Part shown: positions 15,434-24,953 of the stretch, piece by piece
How the letters are laid out: each line of letters begins with the position of its first letter
How positions within the stretch are numbered: position 1 is the first letter of the stretch
Assembly: GCF_030209375.1 (NCBI RefSeq)
Contig: NZ_JARVSC010000002.1
Location: 223,601-287,600 of the forward strand
Origin: Plantibacter sp. ME-Dv--P-122b
Lineage (GTDB): Bacteria; Actinomycetota; Actinomycetes; Actinomycetales; Microbacteriaceae
Reading direction: 5' to 3'
Length of the DNA stretch: 64,000 bases
The notes under the pieces: model-generated
The model's database searches: none
Seen by the model: the letters and a program-made list of their open reading frames with translations, nothing else
Told to the model about the DNA's origin: nothing
Made by a program: the position numbers and the translations under genes

Positions 15434-16486
15434 TCAGCGGCTACGCGGCGGGGCGGTCGACTGTCGGACGATGAGCACCGGCTTCTCGAGCGGTACGTCC
15501 TCCTCGATGGTCTCGCCGAGGAGGCCGAGGAGCTTCGCCGCCGCCGCCCGTCCACGCTGGAACGCGAACCGCTGGACGGTCGTGAGCTGGGGGTCGACCC
15601 ATTCACCGACCTCGAGCCCCTCGAACCCGACGACCGAGACGTCCTCGGGGACGCGCAGGCCACGGCTCTGGACGGTCCGCATCCCGGCGATCGCCATGGT
15701 GTCGGTGCCGTAGAGGATCGCCGTCGGTGGCGACGCCCCGTCGAGGAGTCGGTTCGTCTCCTCGGCGGCGGCGGCCGGCGAATAGCCGACGCTCGAGATG
15801 GAGTGCGGGGTGAGCCGGTGGTGGGCGAGCCGGGCGGTGAAGGCCTCGCGTCGGATGTTCGGGAGCACGAACCCGGCGGGGCCGCTCACGAACGCGACGT
15901 CGCGGTGGCCCAGACCGACGAGGTGATCGACCGTCTCGGGGATGCCGGCGCTCGGCGGGTCCGCGTCGATGTAGTCGACCACGCCCGGTTTCCACGGGGT
16001 GCCGACGAGCACCGCCGGCACCCCGAGGTCGCGCATGAGGTCGAAGCGGGTGTCGCCGACCACCGAGTTGGTGAGGATGACGCCGTCCATCCGCTGGCGC
16101 TCCGCCAACGACCGGTAGAACGCGGACTCGTCGTGTCGTCCCGTCAGGAAGACGTTGAGGAGCAGCCCGTATTCGCGGGGACTCAGGAGGGATTCGATCC
16201 CGGAGATGAGTCCGACGTTGGCCGCGCCGACCTCGGGGACCGGGGAGGAGCTGGTGAGGACGAGCCCGATCGCCTGGGCGCGCGAGGTCCGGAGCGCGAT
16301 CGCAGCCGGGTTCGGCGTCCAGTTGAGTTTGCGCGCGGCCTCCCGGACGCGCTCGGCGGTCGGCGGCGAGATGCGACCCGTGCCGTTGAAGACCTTCGAG
16401 ACCGCTCCGGCCGACACGCCCGCAAGCGCGGCGACATCGGAGATGGTGGGGCGGCCGTGTTTCCGGCGCCCGGCAGGTGAGGTCAT
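15434..16486 (-). CDS. LacI-family transcriptional regulator
   Basis: 350 residues. The N-terminal helix-turn-helix is PTISDVAALAGVSAGAVSKVFNGTG (about residues 13-37), followed by the hinge region and a periplasmic-binding-protein-like sugar sensor that includes DYIDADPPSAGIPETVDHLVGLGHRDVAFVSG. AGGACGAC upstream of the ATG at 16486 is a plausible ribosome site. It sits back to back with the end of the sugar-acid/ABC island and just after the siderophore operon on the same strand. Regulation of the upstream island is the simplest reading. No operator for it was firmly identified. Confidence 0.85.
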   Translation of the reverse strand: MTSPAGRRKHGRPTISDVAALAGVSAGAVSKVFNGTGRISPPTAERVREAARKLNWTPNPAAIALRTSRAQAIGLVLTSSSPVPEVGAANVGLISGIESLLSPREYGLLLNVFLTGRHDESAFYRSLAERQRMDGVILTNSVVGDTRFDLMRDLGVPAVLVGTPWKPGVVDYIDADPPSAGIPETVDHLVGLGHRDVAFVSGPAGFVLPNIRREAFTARLAHHRLTPHSISSVGYSPAAAAEETNRLLDGASPPTAILYGTDTMAIAGMRTVQSRGLRVPEDVSVVGFEGLEVGEWVDPQLTTVQRFAFQRGRAAAAKLLGLLGETIEEDVPLEKPVLIVRQSTAPPRSR

Positions 16487-16552
16487 GACCGTGTCGTCCT
16501 TTCGCCCTCAGCCTATTGCGCGGGACGCTCGAACCGGTGGAGCGGCGAGTGG

Positions 16553-17443
16553 TCAGAGCCCGTGCCGTTCGAGCTGGTCCTCGTACCGGATCTGTACGTC
16601 CTCCGGCTCGACGCTGTCGATCGGCGCCCAGATCGCTTCGAGTTCCTGCCGGACCGCGGTCGGCAGGGCGGCGAACTTCTCGTCCCATGCGGCGATCGGC
16701 GTCCAGTACCCGACCACCTTGAACCGGGTGGCGGGCAGCCCGAGCTCCTTGCGCAGGTACTTGCGCACGTCGCGGAGCGCCACCGTCTCACCCGCTACCC
16801 AGATGTAGCCCTGATCGAGCGGGAGGCGCTCGTCCACGACGCTCCGGACGAGTCGGCCCAGCGTGCTCGGTCCGTGCCCGTTGCCGCCCACCACCCAGGT
16901 GACCGTCACGTCGTCGTTCGTCTCGACCGCGATCCGATCCTGTTCGCTCGGTACCTCGAGCACCACGCGGGTCCGCAGTCCGCGCGGTGTCTGTGCGACG
17001 ATCCGTTGGACGGCGGGAAGGCCGGTGAGGTCCGCGACGAGCACCTGCCAGCCGATGTCGGCGGGCGGCGCGTACAGGCCGGTGGGCGAGTTCAGCCCGA
17101 GCACGTGCCCGGGCTGGGCGCGAGCCGCCCACGGCCCCGCGACCCCGGCCTCGTGCACGACGAAATCGATGTCGATTTCGACGGGGTCCTGCCGCACGGC
17201 GCTGATGGTGTAGGTCCGCATCGGTGCCTGCGGTGAGCCTTCCGGCGTCTCCCACCAGTCGCCTGCCGGTACCGGGAGCGACACGTCCGTCGGGTCGGCA
17301 CCGTGGGGGAAGAACACGCGGACGTACTCATCACCCGTCCCGGTGCTGTCGAAGTCCTCGACGCCCGGACCGCCGAGGGTGATGCGGATCAGGTTCGGAC
17401 TCAGGGGTGTCGCTGCGGTCACGATGCCGCGGTGGATCTTCAT
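16553..17443 (-). CDS. siderophore-interacting protein (FAD-dependent ferric-siderophore reductase)
   Basis: 296 residues, the usual length of SIP-family (ViuB-like) flavoproteins. The N-terminal FAD domain contains MRTYTISAVRQDPVEIDIDF with the flavin-binding RxYT signature. The C-terminal NAD(P)H-binding half ends with WVAGETVALRDVRKYLRKELGLP, a strong family motif. The protein releases iron from imported ferric siderophores in the cytoplasm by reduction. The ATG overlaps the half-transporter stop by 4 nt and it is the last gene of the iron operon. In mycobacterial IrtA an SIP domain is fused to such a transporter; here it is separate. Confidence 0.9.
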   Translation of the reverse strand: MKIHRGIVTAATPLSPNLIRITLGGPGVEDFDSTGTGDEYVRVFFPHGADPTDVSLPVPAGDWWETPEGSPQAPMRTYTISAVRQDPVEIDIDFVVHEAGVAGPWAARAQPGHVLGLNSPTGLYAPPADIGWQVLVADLTGLPAVQRIVAQTPRGLRTRVVLEVPSEQDRIAVETNDDVTVTWVVGGNGHGPSTLGRLVRSVVDERLPLDQGYIWVAGETVALRDVRKYLRKELGLPATRFKVVGYWTPIAAWDEKFAALPTAVRQELEAIWAPIDSVEPEDVQIRYEDQLERHGL

Positions 17444-19251
17444 GGCGTCTCGGCCTTTCGGGTCGGTTCGGTGTGCTGGGTCTGGTGCGGGCTGTGCGCG
17501 AGCCAGGACTCGCGGTAGGGGCCGGGGGAGGCGAGGAGGTCCGCGTGCGTGCCGTGTTGGACGATCCGACCGTCCGCGAAGACCGCGATCCGGTCGGCGG
17601 TGGCGGCCTGTTCCAGCCGGTGCGCGATGAGCAGCGCGGTCCGGTCCGTCCGGAGGGCGGTGATCGCCGCTTCGACGGCGTCGCGATGGTGCAAGCCGAC
17701 GTCGGCGGTCGCCTCATCGAGGATCACGATCGCCGGATCGGCCAGGAACGCCCGAGCGACCGCGAGTTGCTGGATCCGTCCCTCGTCCAGCGGCACGGGC
17801 GACGGCCTCGAGTCGGTGAGGTCCGCCGTCGGGCCGTCCCGCAACGCGGTGACCGCCCACTCGGCTCCGACGGCACGGAGTGCCGACACCATCTCGTCCG
17901 GGCTGGCGTCCGGCGCGCCGAGCCTGAGGTTGTCGGCGATCGAGCCACGGAAGTGATGGAGCTCCTGCGACAGGTAGTACGGGGTGTGGCCGACGAGCAC
18001 GCGTCCCGACGTCGGGGGATGGTGTCCAGCGACCACCCTCGCCAGGGTGCTCTTGCCCGAGCCGGACGTGCCGACGAGCGCCGTGGTCGTGCCGGGCGGC
18101 ACGTCGATGGAGACCTCCGCGATCCCACGGTCCGTGGTCGGATACCGGAACGTCAGGTCGCGCACTCGGATCCCAGGCGCTGCGTCGACGCCGTCTGCGA
18201 CACCGCTGACGGGGGAGGGCGACTCCGGCATTGCGGACGACGGTGCTGCGAGGTCGATGACCCCGACGAGTCGAGCCAGCCCGACCGTGGCCCGCTGGAT
18301 GTCGTCGAGCCCGAAGATGAGCCGGCCCACCGGATCGAACAGCCGGTGGAACAGGAGCGCGGCGGTGGTCACGAGCCCGACGGTGATCGTGCCCTGCAGG
18401 TTGAGGAGGAAGCCGGTCGCCAGGATCGCCGACAGCCCGACGAGCTCACCCGAGTTGATCCATCGGAACAAGCGGTTCGCGACGCGCACACCCTCGATCT
18501 GCGCGTCGATGGAGGCGGCCGCGCGTTCCCGGACGCGTTCGAGCGCGTGGTCCGTCCCGGTGAACGCGGTGAGGGTCTCCGAGCCGTCGACCGCGTCCAG
18601 CACGGCCTGACTGCGCGATGCTTCGCGGATCCGGACCGCGCGGAACACCACTCGGGATCGCCGGAGGAACGCACGGGTCCCGAGGACGTAGCACGGTGCC
18701 GAGGCGAGACCGGCGAGCGCGAGCCACGGGTCGACGGCTGCCAGGGCGACGGCCGACACCCCGATCGCGAACCCGGCGGAGAGCAGTGTCGGGGCGACGT
18801 TCCCGCCGGCCTCCGCGACCGCGTCGACGTCGCCGGTGACCCGGGACAGGAGATCGGCACGCTCACCGTCGTCGACCGCGCTCACCGGGAGCCGCATGGC
18901 CGAGGCGAACACGTCCTCGCGCAGTTCGGCGAGGAGGTCCTGCACCAGCCCGGTGAGCACCCGAGTCGCCCACAGCGTCACGGCGACGGCCCCGACAGCG
19001 CCGACGGCGGCTGCTGCCACCCAGCCTGAGACGACGCTCAGCCCGGCATCTGTGGCGACGGCGTCCACGATCCGCCCGAGACACGCGGGCATCACGACGC
19101 CCAGTGCGGCGGCCGCGAGGAAGAGGACGACCACGGCGGCGGACCGTCCGCGGTGTCGTCTGAGGAGGGCACCGACGACGGTTCGGACGCGGGAGCCGTC
19201 GGCGACCGGGAGCATCTCGGCGGTGGTGGGCTCCATGGCGGGATCAGTCAT
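17440..19251 (-). CDS. ABC half-transporter, siderophore-type, with degenerate signature motif
   Basis: 603 residues: a six-helix exporter-type membrane domain (to about residue 330) followed by a nucleotide-binding domain. Walker A is intact (GTSGSGKST), Walker B is intact (IVILDEATAD) and the H-loop is present (LIAHR). The LSGGQ signature is replaced by LDEGRIQQ. Its partner, encoded 8 nt overlapping upstream, has the opposite pattern. Adjacent SIP and FecBCD genes suggest an IrtAB-like siderophore importer with exporter fold; export of a siderophore is the alternative. The degenerate signature is read directly from the sequence. Confidence 0.85.
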   Translation of the reverse strand: MTDPAMEPTTAEMLPVADGSRVRTVVGALLRRHRGRSAAVVVLFLAAAALGVVMPACLGRIVDAVATDAGLSVVSGWVAAAAVGAVGAVAVTLWATRVLTGLVQDLLAELREDVFASAMRLPVSAVDDGERADLLSRVTGDVDAVAEAGGNVAPTLLSAGFAIGVSAVALAAVDPWLALAGLASAPCYVLGTRAFLRRSRVVFRAVRIREASRSQAVLDAVDGSETLTAFTGTDHALERVRERAAASIDAQIEGVRVANRLFRWINSGELVGLSAILATGFLLNLQGTITVGLVTTAALLFHRLFDPVGRLIFGLDDIQRATVGLARLVGVIDLAAPSSAMPESPSPVSGVADGVDAAPGIRVRDLTFRYPTTDRGIAEVSIDVPPGTTTALVGTSGSGKSTLARVVAGHHPPTSGRVLVGHTPYYLSQELHHFRGSIADNLRLGAPDASPDEMVSALRAVGAEWAVTALRDGPTADLTDSRPSPVPLDEGRIQQLAVARAFLADPAIVILDEATADVGLHHRDAVEAAITALRTDRTALLIAHRLEQAATADRIAVFADGRIVQHGTHADLLASPGPYRESWLAHSPHQTQHTEPTRKAETP

Positions 19252-20896
19252 GGTGAGTCTCCGAACCGGGAGCGAGCTCGACGACCCGGTCGCAGGCGTT
19301 CAACAGGACCGGCGAGGTGGTGATGACGACGACGGTGCCGGAGTGCGCCGCGAGTGCTCGGGCGATGCGGGTCTCCGTGAGGACGTCGACGGCCGACGTC
19401 GGTTCGTCGAGGACGAGCACGTCCGCACCGGTATGGAGCGCCCTGGCGATGCCGACGCGCTGGCGCTGCCCGCCGGAGAGCCGTCTGCCCGCCTCACCGA
19501 CCGGTGACGACCAGCCGCCGAGCTGCACGACCGCGTCGTCGAGCGCCGCCATGCCCACGAACACTGCATCCGGGTCGCCGGTCACGTCATGACCGCGGAC
19601 CGCCTCCGCCAGGGTGCCGCTCATGATGCGCTGGCCGTGCGGGGGCGCGACCACACGACGGCGGTACGCCACCGGGTCGAGGTCCAGCTGGTCGAGGAGT
19701 CTGCCGTCGACGGCGAGCGAGACGCTGCCGCGATCCGCGGGGGTCCGCATGCCGAGCAGGCGGGAGAGGGCGCGCGCGGTGTCGCTGTCCGGCGGCCGGA
19801 CGCCGAGCAGTTCACCAGCACGGACGTCCACCGGTCGGTCCTGGTGTTCGGGACGGAAGGACAGCACGACGTCGGTCGCCGGGCCGGAGTGGGACATCGT
19901 GTCCACCCGGCCGCCCGCTTCGAGGAGGTCGTCGGCGTCGACGACCGCGGCCAAGCGCTTGGCGGAGGCGAGCTTGTGGATCCAGTTGGACGGGAATGAT
20001 CCCGCCTGTGCGAGGTATCCGCTGATGAACTGCGCGAGGCCGAGCACCGTCACGAGTTCGCCGATGCGGATCCGCCCCTCCGCGGCGAACCAGGCGGACA
20101 GGCCGACGAGTGCGGCCATGACGAATGCCGCCAGCGTGCCGCTCACGGCGTCGAAGAGGGCGAGGGACCGCCCGGCGGCCGTCGCTGCGCGTCGTGAGAC
20201 ATCACTGGCGGCGTCATACCGACGCACGGCCTCAGTACGTCCGCCGATGCCGACGAGCACTCGGAACCCGCTCATGAAGTCGGCGGCCACCGCTCCGGCC
20301 TCGGTCGCCGCCCGCTGCTCGGCGAGCCCGCGGCGCTCCAGCGGGCGTGACACGATGCGCATGACGAGCATCATCCCGATGGTCGACACGAACACCACGA
20401 TCGTCGCCACCGGCGAGATCACCGACATCGCCAGCGCTGCCCCGATGATCGCCGCGATGGTCGCGGACTGCTGCGCGACCGACCAGGCGACCCCGGCCAC
20501 CCGGTAGGTGTCGGACGTGACGACCGTCAGGGCCTCACCCGCCGTCAGGTTCTGCCGCGAGAGCTGCGGCCGAAGCATCCGGGAGAGGGTGAGGTGCCGG
20601 AGCGCCTGTTCGCCGTGCCCGTAGATCGACACCATGAGGCGCGACGCCGACTGGTAGCTCACCGTCAGGACGAGGAAGGTTCCGACCAGGACGCCGATCC
20701 AGAGTCCGAGGGCGGCCGGATCGGACGGCACCACCGCGCGGTCGATGGTCGCCCCGATGATGACGGGGATCGCCGCCTCCGACAGGGAGTGAGCGATGAG
20801 GAGGGCGGTCGCGGCGACGAGCCGGACTCCGCGCCCGTCCGCTGCCAGCGCGATGCCGAAGAGTCGCCGCGGCGTGCCCGTCGTCGTCCCGCTCAC
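19244..20896 (-). CDS. ABC half-transporter partner with degenerate Walker A and H-loop
   Basis: 550 residues from the GTG at 20896, chosen because it forms a GTGA overlap with the ATPase stop; a longer ATG start at 20962 would overlap that gene by 70 nt. An exporter-type membrane domain is followed by a nucleotide-binding domain. The canonical signature LSGGQRQRVGIARAL and Walker B VLVLDEPTSAVD are kept, but the Walker A position reads GVRPPDSDTARAL with no GKST, and the switch histidine is replaced (VITTSP). Together with the 17440-19251 protein only one composite ATP site would be complete. It probably acts in ferric-siderophore transport. Confidence 0.82.
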   Translation of the reverse strand: MSGTTTGTPRRLFGIALAADGRGVRLVAATALLIAHSLSEAAIPVIIGATIDRAVVPSDPAALGLWIGVLVGTFLVLTVSYQSASRLMVSIYGHGEQALRHLTLSRMLRPQLSRQNLTAGEALTVVTSDTYRVAGVAWSVAQQSATIAAIIGAALAMSVISPVATIVVFVSTIGMMLVMRIVSRPLERRGLAEQRAATEAGAVAADFMSGFRVLVGIGGRTEAVRRYDAASDVSRRAATAAGRSLALFDAVSGTLAAFVMAALVGLSAWFAAEGRIRIGELVTVLGLAQFISGYLAQAGSFPSNWIHKLASAKRLAAVVDADDLLEAGGRVDTMSHSGPATDVVLSFRPEHQDRPVDVRAGELLGVRPPDSDTARALSRLLGMRTPADRGSVSLAVDGRLLDQLDLDPVAYRRRVVAPPHGQRIMSGTLAEAVRGHDVTGDPDAVFVGMAALDDAVVQLGGWSSPVGEAGRRLSGGQRQRVGIARALHTGADVLVLDEPTSAVDVLTETRIARALAAHSGTVVVITTSPVLLNACDRVVELAPGSETHHD

Positions 20897-21681
20897 CGGC
20901 TCCGCCGTCCGAGCGGGAGCACCAGTGGGGTACCGGAGACGGGGTCGGTGATGACCCGGCACGGCAGGTCGTACACGGCCCCCACGAGGTCGGCGGTGAT
21001 GATCTGCTGCGGATCGCCTTGGGCGACGATCGCACCGTCGCGCATCGCGACGAGATGGGTCGCATAGCGGGCCGCGTGGTTGAGGTCGTGGAGGACCGCC
21101 ACGAGGGTGGTGCCGCTGCGGTGCAGATCCGTGAACAGCTCCATCAGCTCGATCTGGTGCGCGATGTCGAGGAAGGTCGTCGGTTCGTCGAGCAGCAGGT
21201 GCTTCGTCTGCTGGGCGAGTGCCATCGCCACCCAGACGCGTTGCCGCTGGCCGCCCGAGAGCTCGTCGACCAGCCGGCGGGACAGCTCCGTGACCCCCGT
21301 CGCGGCCATCGCCTCCGCGACCGCCGTTTCGTCGGCGCTGCTCCAGGTCCGCATGGCGCTCTGGTGCGGGAACCGTCCACGCCCGACGAGGTCGGCGACG
21401 GTGATCCCGTCGGGGGCGATGGCGGATTGGGGGAGGAGCCCGAGTCGGCGAGCGGTGTCCTTCGGTTTCGACGCGCGGATGTCCGCCCCGTCGAGGAGGA
21501 CGGCACCGGCGGTCGGACGCAGGAGCCGTGCGAGTCCGCGGAGCAGGGTCGACTTGCCGCAGGCGTTCGGTCCGATGATGATCGTGAACGAGTCGTCCGG
21601 CACCTCGAGCGACAGCTCGGACACGATCGGAGCATCCCCGTAGCCCAGGGTGAGGTCGCGGGCGAGGAGCGACGTGGTCAT
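20893..21681 (-). CDS. iron-siderophore ABC importer ATPase (FecE/FepC type)
   Basis: 262 residues. Walker A is GPNACGKSTLLRGLARL, the signature is ELSGGQRQRVWVAMALAQ and Walker B is LLLDEPTTFLDIAHQIELM; the segment TTFLDIAHQ is diagnostic of FecE/FepC/FhuC ATPases. AAAGGAAC lies ahead of the ATG at 21681. It energises the FecCD-type permeases encoded just upstream, with an 11-bp gap, and its stop overlaps the next half-transporter gene. All its motifs are canonical. Confidence 0.92.
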   Translation of the reverse strand: MTTSLLARDLTLGYGDAPIVSELSLEVPDDSFTIIIGPNACGKSTLLRGLARLLRPTAGAVLLDGADIRASKPKDTARRLGLLPQSAIAPDGITVADLVGRGRFPHQSAMRTWSSADETAVAEAMAATGVTELSRRLVDELSGGQRQRVWVAMALAQQTKHLLLDEPTTFLDIAHQIELMELFTDLHRSGTTLVAVLHDLNHAARYATHLVAMRDGAIVAQGDPQQIITADLVGAVYDLPCRVITDPVSGTPLVLPLGRRSR

Positions 21682-21692
21682 GGGAGTTCCTT

Positions 21693-22739
21693 TCACGTGC
21701 GGCGCACGAACTGGGCGGCCAGCAGGCAGGTCAGATAGATGCCACCGACCGAGAGCGTCACCACGCCGACCGGGACCGCGAGCAGCTGGGCGACGGCGTC
21801 GGAGACGACGACCAGGGCGGCTCCGGTGAGCATCACCGGCGCGAGGCCCATCGGGGTGTTCGAGCGGGTGAGCCGTTGAGCGATCTGCGGGGCGGCCAAA
21901 GCGATGAACGAGATGGGGCCGGCGGCGGCGGTGACGAGGGCCACGAGGGCTACACCGACGACCATGGCGATCACCCGGGTGCGTCCCGGACGCACCCCGA
22001 GGGCCATGGCGGCGTCGTCGCCCATCTCGAGCACGGGAAGCGAACGTCGGAGTGGCCGTGCCAGCAGGGCGAACACGACGAAGGCCGTGGCGGCGGGGAG
22101 CAGCTGGTCGAAGCCGAGCGAGGCGAGGGACCCGGCACCCCAGGTGGCCGCCATCATCGCCTGCTCGACGCTGACGGAGATGAGGATCCAGGAGGTGAGG
22201 GAACCGAGCCCGGCCGAGACGCCGATGCCGACGATGATCAGCCGGAAGGACGACATGGTGTGGCGGTTCGCGAGGAGGGCGACCAGGAGGGCGGTCAACA
22301 GACCGCCGACGAGTGCCCCGGCGGCTTTGAACAGGTAGGTGTTGAGGCCGAGGACGAGCATCGTCAGCGTGACGCCGAACTGTGAGCCGACACCGAACCC
22401 GATGATGTCCGGTGAGCCGAGCGGGTTGCGGGTGAGCGACTGGAAGATACCCCCGGAGAGCGCGAGTGCCGCCCCGCAGAGCACCGCGAACAGCACCCGC
22501 GGCAGTCGCCACCCGGTCACGACCTGGCGGACGTCCGGGTCGGATGCGGGGTCGACGATCGCCCGGATCACCGCGTCGAAGCCGATCTCGTACGCGCCGA
22601 TCGTCGTCGCGAACAGCCCTGCTCCGATGATCACCACGATGAGCGCGAGGCACACGAGGACGGACCGCGCGGGTACGAGCGTCGCGATGTGCGCGGTCTC
22701 CACGCGGATCAGGCGTCGGCCGTGGTCGATCACGCTCAC
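21693..22739 (-). CDS. iron-siderophore ABC importer permease, FecCD family (second subunit)
   Basis: 348 residues from a GTG start in a GTGA overlap with the preceding permease. Roughly ten membrane segments are expected. Family motifs are WRLPRVLFAVLCGAALALSGGIFQSLTRNPLGSPDIIGF near the middle-N-terminal part and LAAPQIAQRLTRSNTPMG near the C terminus. It forms the heterodimeric pore with 22736-23845 for ferric-siderophore import. Confidence 0.9.
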   Translation of the reverse strand: MSVIDHGRRLIRVETAHIATLVPARSVLVCLALIVVIIGAGLFATTIGAYEIGFDAVIRAIVDPASDPDVRQVVTGWRLPRVLFAVLCGAALALSGGIFQSLTRNPLGSPDIIGFGVGSQFGVTLTMLVLGLNTYLFKAAGALVGGLLTALLVALLANRHTMSSFRLIIVGIGVSAGLGSLTSWILISVSVEQAMMAATWGAGSLASLGFDQLLPAATAFVVFALLARPLRRSLPVLEMGDDAAMALGVRPGRTRVIAMVVGVALVALVTAAAGPISFIALAAPQIAQRLTRSNTPMGLAPVMLTGAALVVVSDAVAQLLAVPVGVVTLSVGGIYLTCLLAAQFVRRT

Positions 22740-23845
22740 AGTCCACTCACCCGCTTCCGACGCACCAGCATGATCAGGATGGGAGCGCCGAGGAGCGCTG
22801 TGACGATCCCCACCCGGAGCTCTCCGGACGGCAACACGATCCGGCCGAGGACGTCTGCGAGCAGCAGGAACGCGGGGCCGATCACCATCGAGTACGTCAG
22901 CACCCAGCGTTGGTCGGGGCCCGTGAACCACCGCACGACATGGGGGATCATGAGTCCCACGAAGGCGATGGGACCGGCGGCTGCGACGCCCGTACCCGCC
23001 AGGAGGGTGACGGCGACGACGACCCACACCCTGGTGCTGCGCACTCGCGCCCCGAGCGCCTGGGCGAGTTCGTCTCCCAGGGTCAACGCGTTCAGCGACC
23101 GGGCGCAGAGCAGACCGATCACGAGGCCCGCGACGATCAGCGGAGCAGCCCACGTGAGCTGGTCGAGGGTGCGGCCGCCGATGGATCCCACACTCCAGAA
23201 ACGCATGACCTGGAGGGTGCCTTCGTCCCGCAGCACGATCGCGGTGGTGAAACCGGTGCAGGCGGCACCGAGGGCGACTCCCGCGAGCGTCAGTTTCATC
23301 GGGGTCGCACCCGATGCCCCGACGGATCCGAGCGTGTAGACGACCACGGTGAGGATGAACGCACCCGCCAGGGCGAACGGGACGTAGGTGCCGGGAGTCG
23401 TCAGTCCCAGGACACCGACCGCGAAGGTCACGGCGAACGACGCACCCGCGTTCACACCGAGAACGCCCGGGTCGGCGAGCGGGTTGCGCGTGAAGGCCTG
23501 GATGAGCCCGCCGCACACGGCGAGCGCCGCGCCGACCAGGATGCCGAGCAGGGTCCGCGGGACGCGGAGCTCCATGACCATGAGGTGCAGGGGGTTCGCG
23601 TCGTCGTAGGCGACGAGCGCTCCGACGACGGTCAGGGGGTCGATGGCCCGATTGCCGACGGCGAGCGAGGCGACGGCTGCGGCGATCAGCACCACGGTGG
23701 CGACGAGGAGTCCGGCGGCGAGCGTCCGGGTGCGGTGCGGCGAGACGTCTGCACGTCCGGCCGCACCGGGCTTCGGGACGTCCGGTCCGTCGCCCGCGAC
23801 CAGCACTGCCGTCGGGGCGGCGGACCGGGACATCTCCGACGTCAC
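22736..23845 (-). CDS. iron-siderophore ABC importer permease, FecCD family (first subunit)
   Basis: 369 residues if the GTG at 23845, which overlaps the binding-protein stop as GTGA, is used; an ATG four codons later at 23833 is an alternative with GGAG too close to it. Motifs LRVPRTLLGILVGAALAVCGGLIQAFTRNPLADPGVLG and LMIPHVVRWFTGPDQRWVLTYS define the FecCD family. The unusually long, proline-rich N terminus of about 35 residues before the first helix is cytoplasmic and of unknown role. Confidence 0.9.
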   Translation of the reverse strand: MTSEMSRSAAPTAVLVAGDGPDVPKPGAAGRADVSPHRTRTLAAGLLVATVVLIAAAVASLAVGNRAIDPLTVVGALVAYDDANPLHLMVMELRVPRTLLGILVGAALAVCGGLIQAFTRNPLADPGVLGVNAGASFAVTFAVGVLGLTTPGTYVPFALAGAFILTVVVYTLGSVGASGATPMKLTLAGVALGAACTGFTTAIVLRDEGTLQVMRFWSVGSIGGRTLDQLTWAAPLIVAGLVIGLLCARSLNALTLGDELAQALGARVRSTRVWVVVAVTLLAGTGVAAAGPIAFVGLMIPHVVRWFTGPDQRWVLTYSMVIGPAFLLLADVLGRIVLPSGELRVGIVTALLGAPILIMLVRRKRVSGL

Positions 23846-24903
23846 TTGCCGTCGATGGTCGGCTCGCCCTGCAGCGCCGCTGCGAGGTCGTCGACGTAGC
23901 CGGGCAGGACGTACTGCAGGGACAGGACGGTCGGCGCGCTGATCGCCGAGGCCTTGGCGGCGTCGGCGTAGATCACGTAGGACCCGGCGGCGATCGGCGA
24001 CCAGCGCGACACCACGGCGTTCTCGACCGTGTACGTCCCTTCCTCGGCACTCCCGCCCCATGCGGCGAACAGGTCGGCGTCCACGTCGTAGAGCTGCTCG
24101 AGGCTGACGCCGGTGTACCAGTTGTCGCCCTCGGCGCTCGCGAGGAAGCCGTCCATCGCCGAGGTCGAGGTGAAGCCGAGCGCTTCGGTGATGCGGACCC
24201 GCGGATCGTACTCGAGGTAGACGCCGAGGTCCGTCCCGCCCTCGTTCAGCGTGAGGCCCCAGACGAAGCTCTTGTCGTCGAACTCCGGGTGCGCGTCGGC
24301 GAGGGAGGTGATGAGGTCCTCGGTCTCGCCGATGAGTTCCTCGGCCTTGGCCTCCTCCGACATCGCCTTCCCGACGGTGCGGGTCATGCCCTCCCAGGTG
24401 CCCGGGTTCCAGGGTCCCTCGATGTAGGGGACGGTCGGGGCGATCTCGGTGAGCCGCTCGTATTCGATGTCGGTGACACCGGAGTAGAGGCTGAGGATCA
24501 GATCGGGCTTCAGGGACTTGATCGCCTCGTAGTTCGGGCCGTCGTCCGTGAAGGGGATGATCTCGGGCATCTCACCGTACGCCTCGGAGACGTAGTCCTC
24601 GAACCAGGGCTGGTAGCCGCTCTCACCGGCACCCCAGACCTCTTCGATGCCGACGGGGTTGGTGCCGAGGGCGGCGACGATGTCGGGCGTCATCCACCCG
24701 AGAGCCACGATCCGTTCCGGTTTCTCCGGGATGACGGTCTCACCGTGGGCGTGTTCGATGACGACGCCGTCGGTCGATGCCGTCGTCGATCCGGTGTCGC
24801 CGGTGGCGGCCGAACATCCGGCGAGGGCGAGAGCGGTGGCGATGACGGCGGCGAGGAGGGTGGATCCTCGGCGGGCGTTCGGGCGCGCGGAAGCGTGCGG
24901 CAT
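23842..24903 (-). CDS. iron-siderophore ABC importer substrate-binding lipoprotein
   Basis: 353 residues. A basic N terminus, hydrophobic core and lipobox ALAGC (lipidated cysteine at about residue 30) mark it as a secreted lipoprotein. HGETVIPEKPERIVALGW and the long central helix pattern are typical of FepB/FecB-type class III binding proteins. AAAGGAGC precedes the ATG at 24903. It is the first gene of the iron operon and lies directly behind the iron box at 24954-24972, so iron repression is expected. Whether the ligand is a hydroxamate, catecholate or other siderophore is not readable. Confidence 0.9.
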   Translation of the reverse strand: MPHASARPNARRGSTLLAAVIATALALAGCSAATGDTGSTTASTDGVVIEHAHGETVIPEKPERIVALGWMTPDIVAALGTNPVGIEEVWGAGESGYQPWFEDYVSEAYGEMPEIIPFTDDGPNYEAIKSLKPDLILSLYSGVTDIEYERLTEIAPTVPYIEGPWNPGTWEGMTRTVGKAMSEEAKAEELIGETEDLITSLADAHPEFDDKSFVWGLTLNEGGTDLGVYLEYDPRVRITEALGFTSTSAMDGFLASAEGDNWYTGVSLEQLYDVDADLFAAWGGSAEEGTYTVENAVVSRWSPIAAGSYVIYADAAKASAISAPTVLSLQYVLPGYVDDLAAALQGEPTIDGK

Positions 24904-24953
24904 GGGGCTCCTTTGAAGAGGGGGGAGTGGGATCACCGCTGGCGATCCCGAAG

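Noticed and set aside
13036..15663. Very long minus-strand open frame (875 codons) opposite the GHL6-like gene
   Set aside because: High-GC shadow frame. Its translation is Arg/Pro/Gly/Asp-rich with no domain, while the plus strand encodes a recognisable protein with linked start and stop overlaps.
20897..20962. Longer ATG start for the second half-transporter
   Set aside because: It would overlap the ATPase gene by 70 nt and add a non-homologous basic stretch. The GTG at 20896 forms the same GTGA overlap used elsewhere in this operon.
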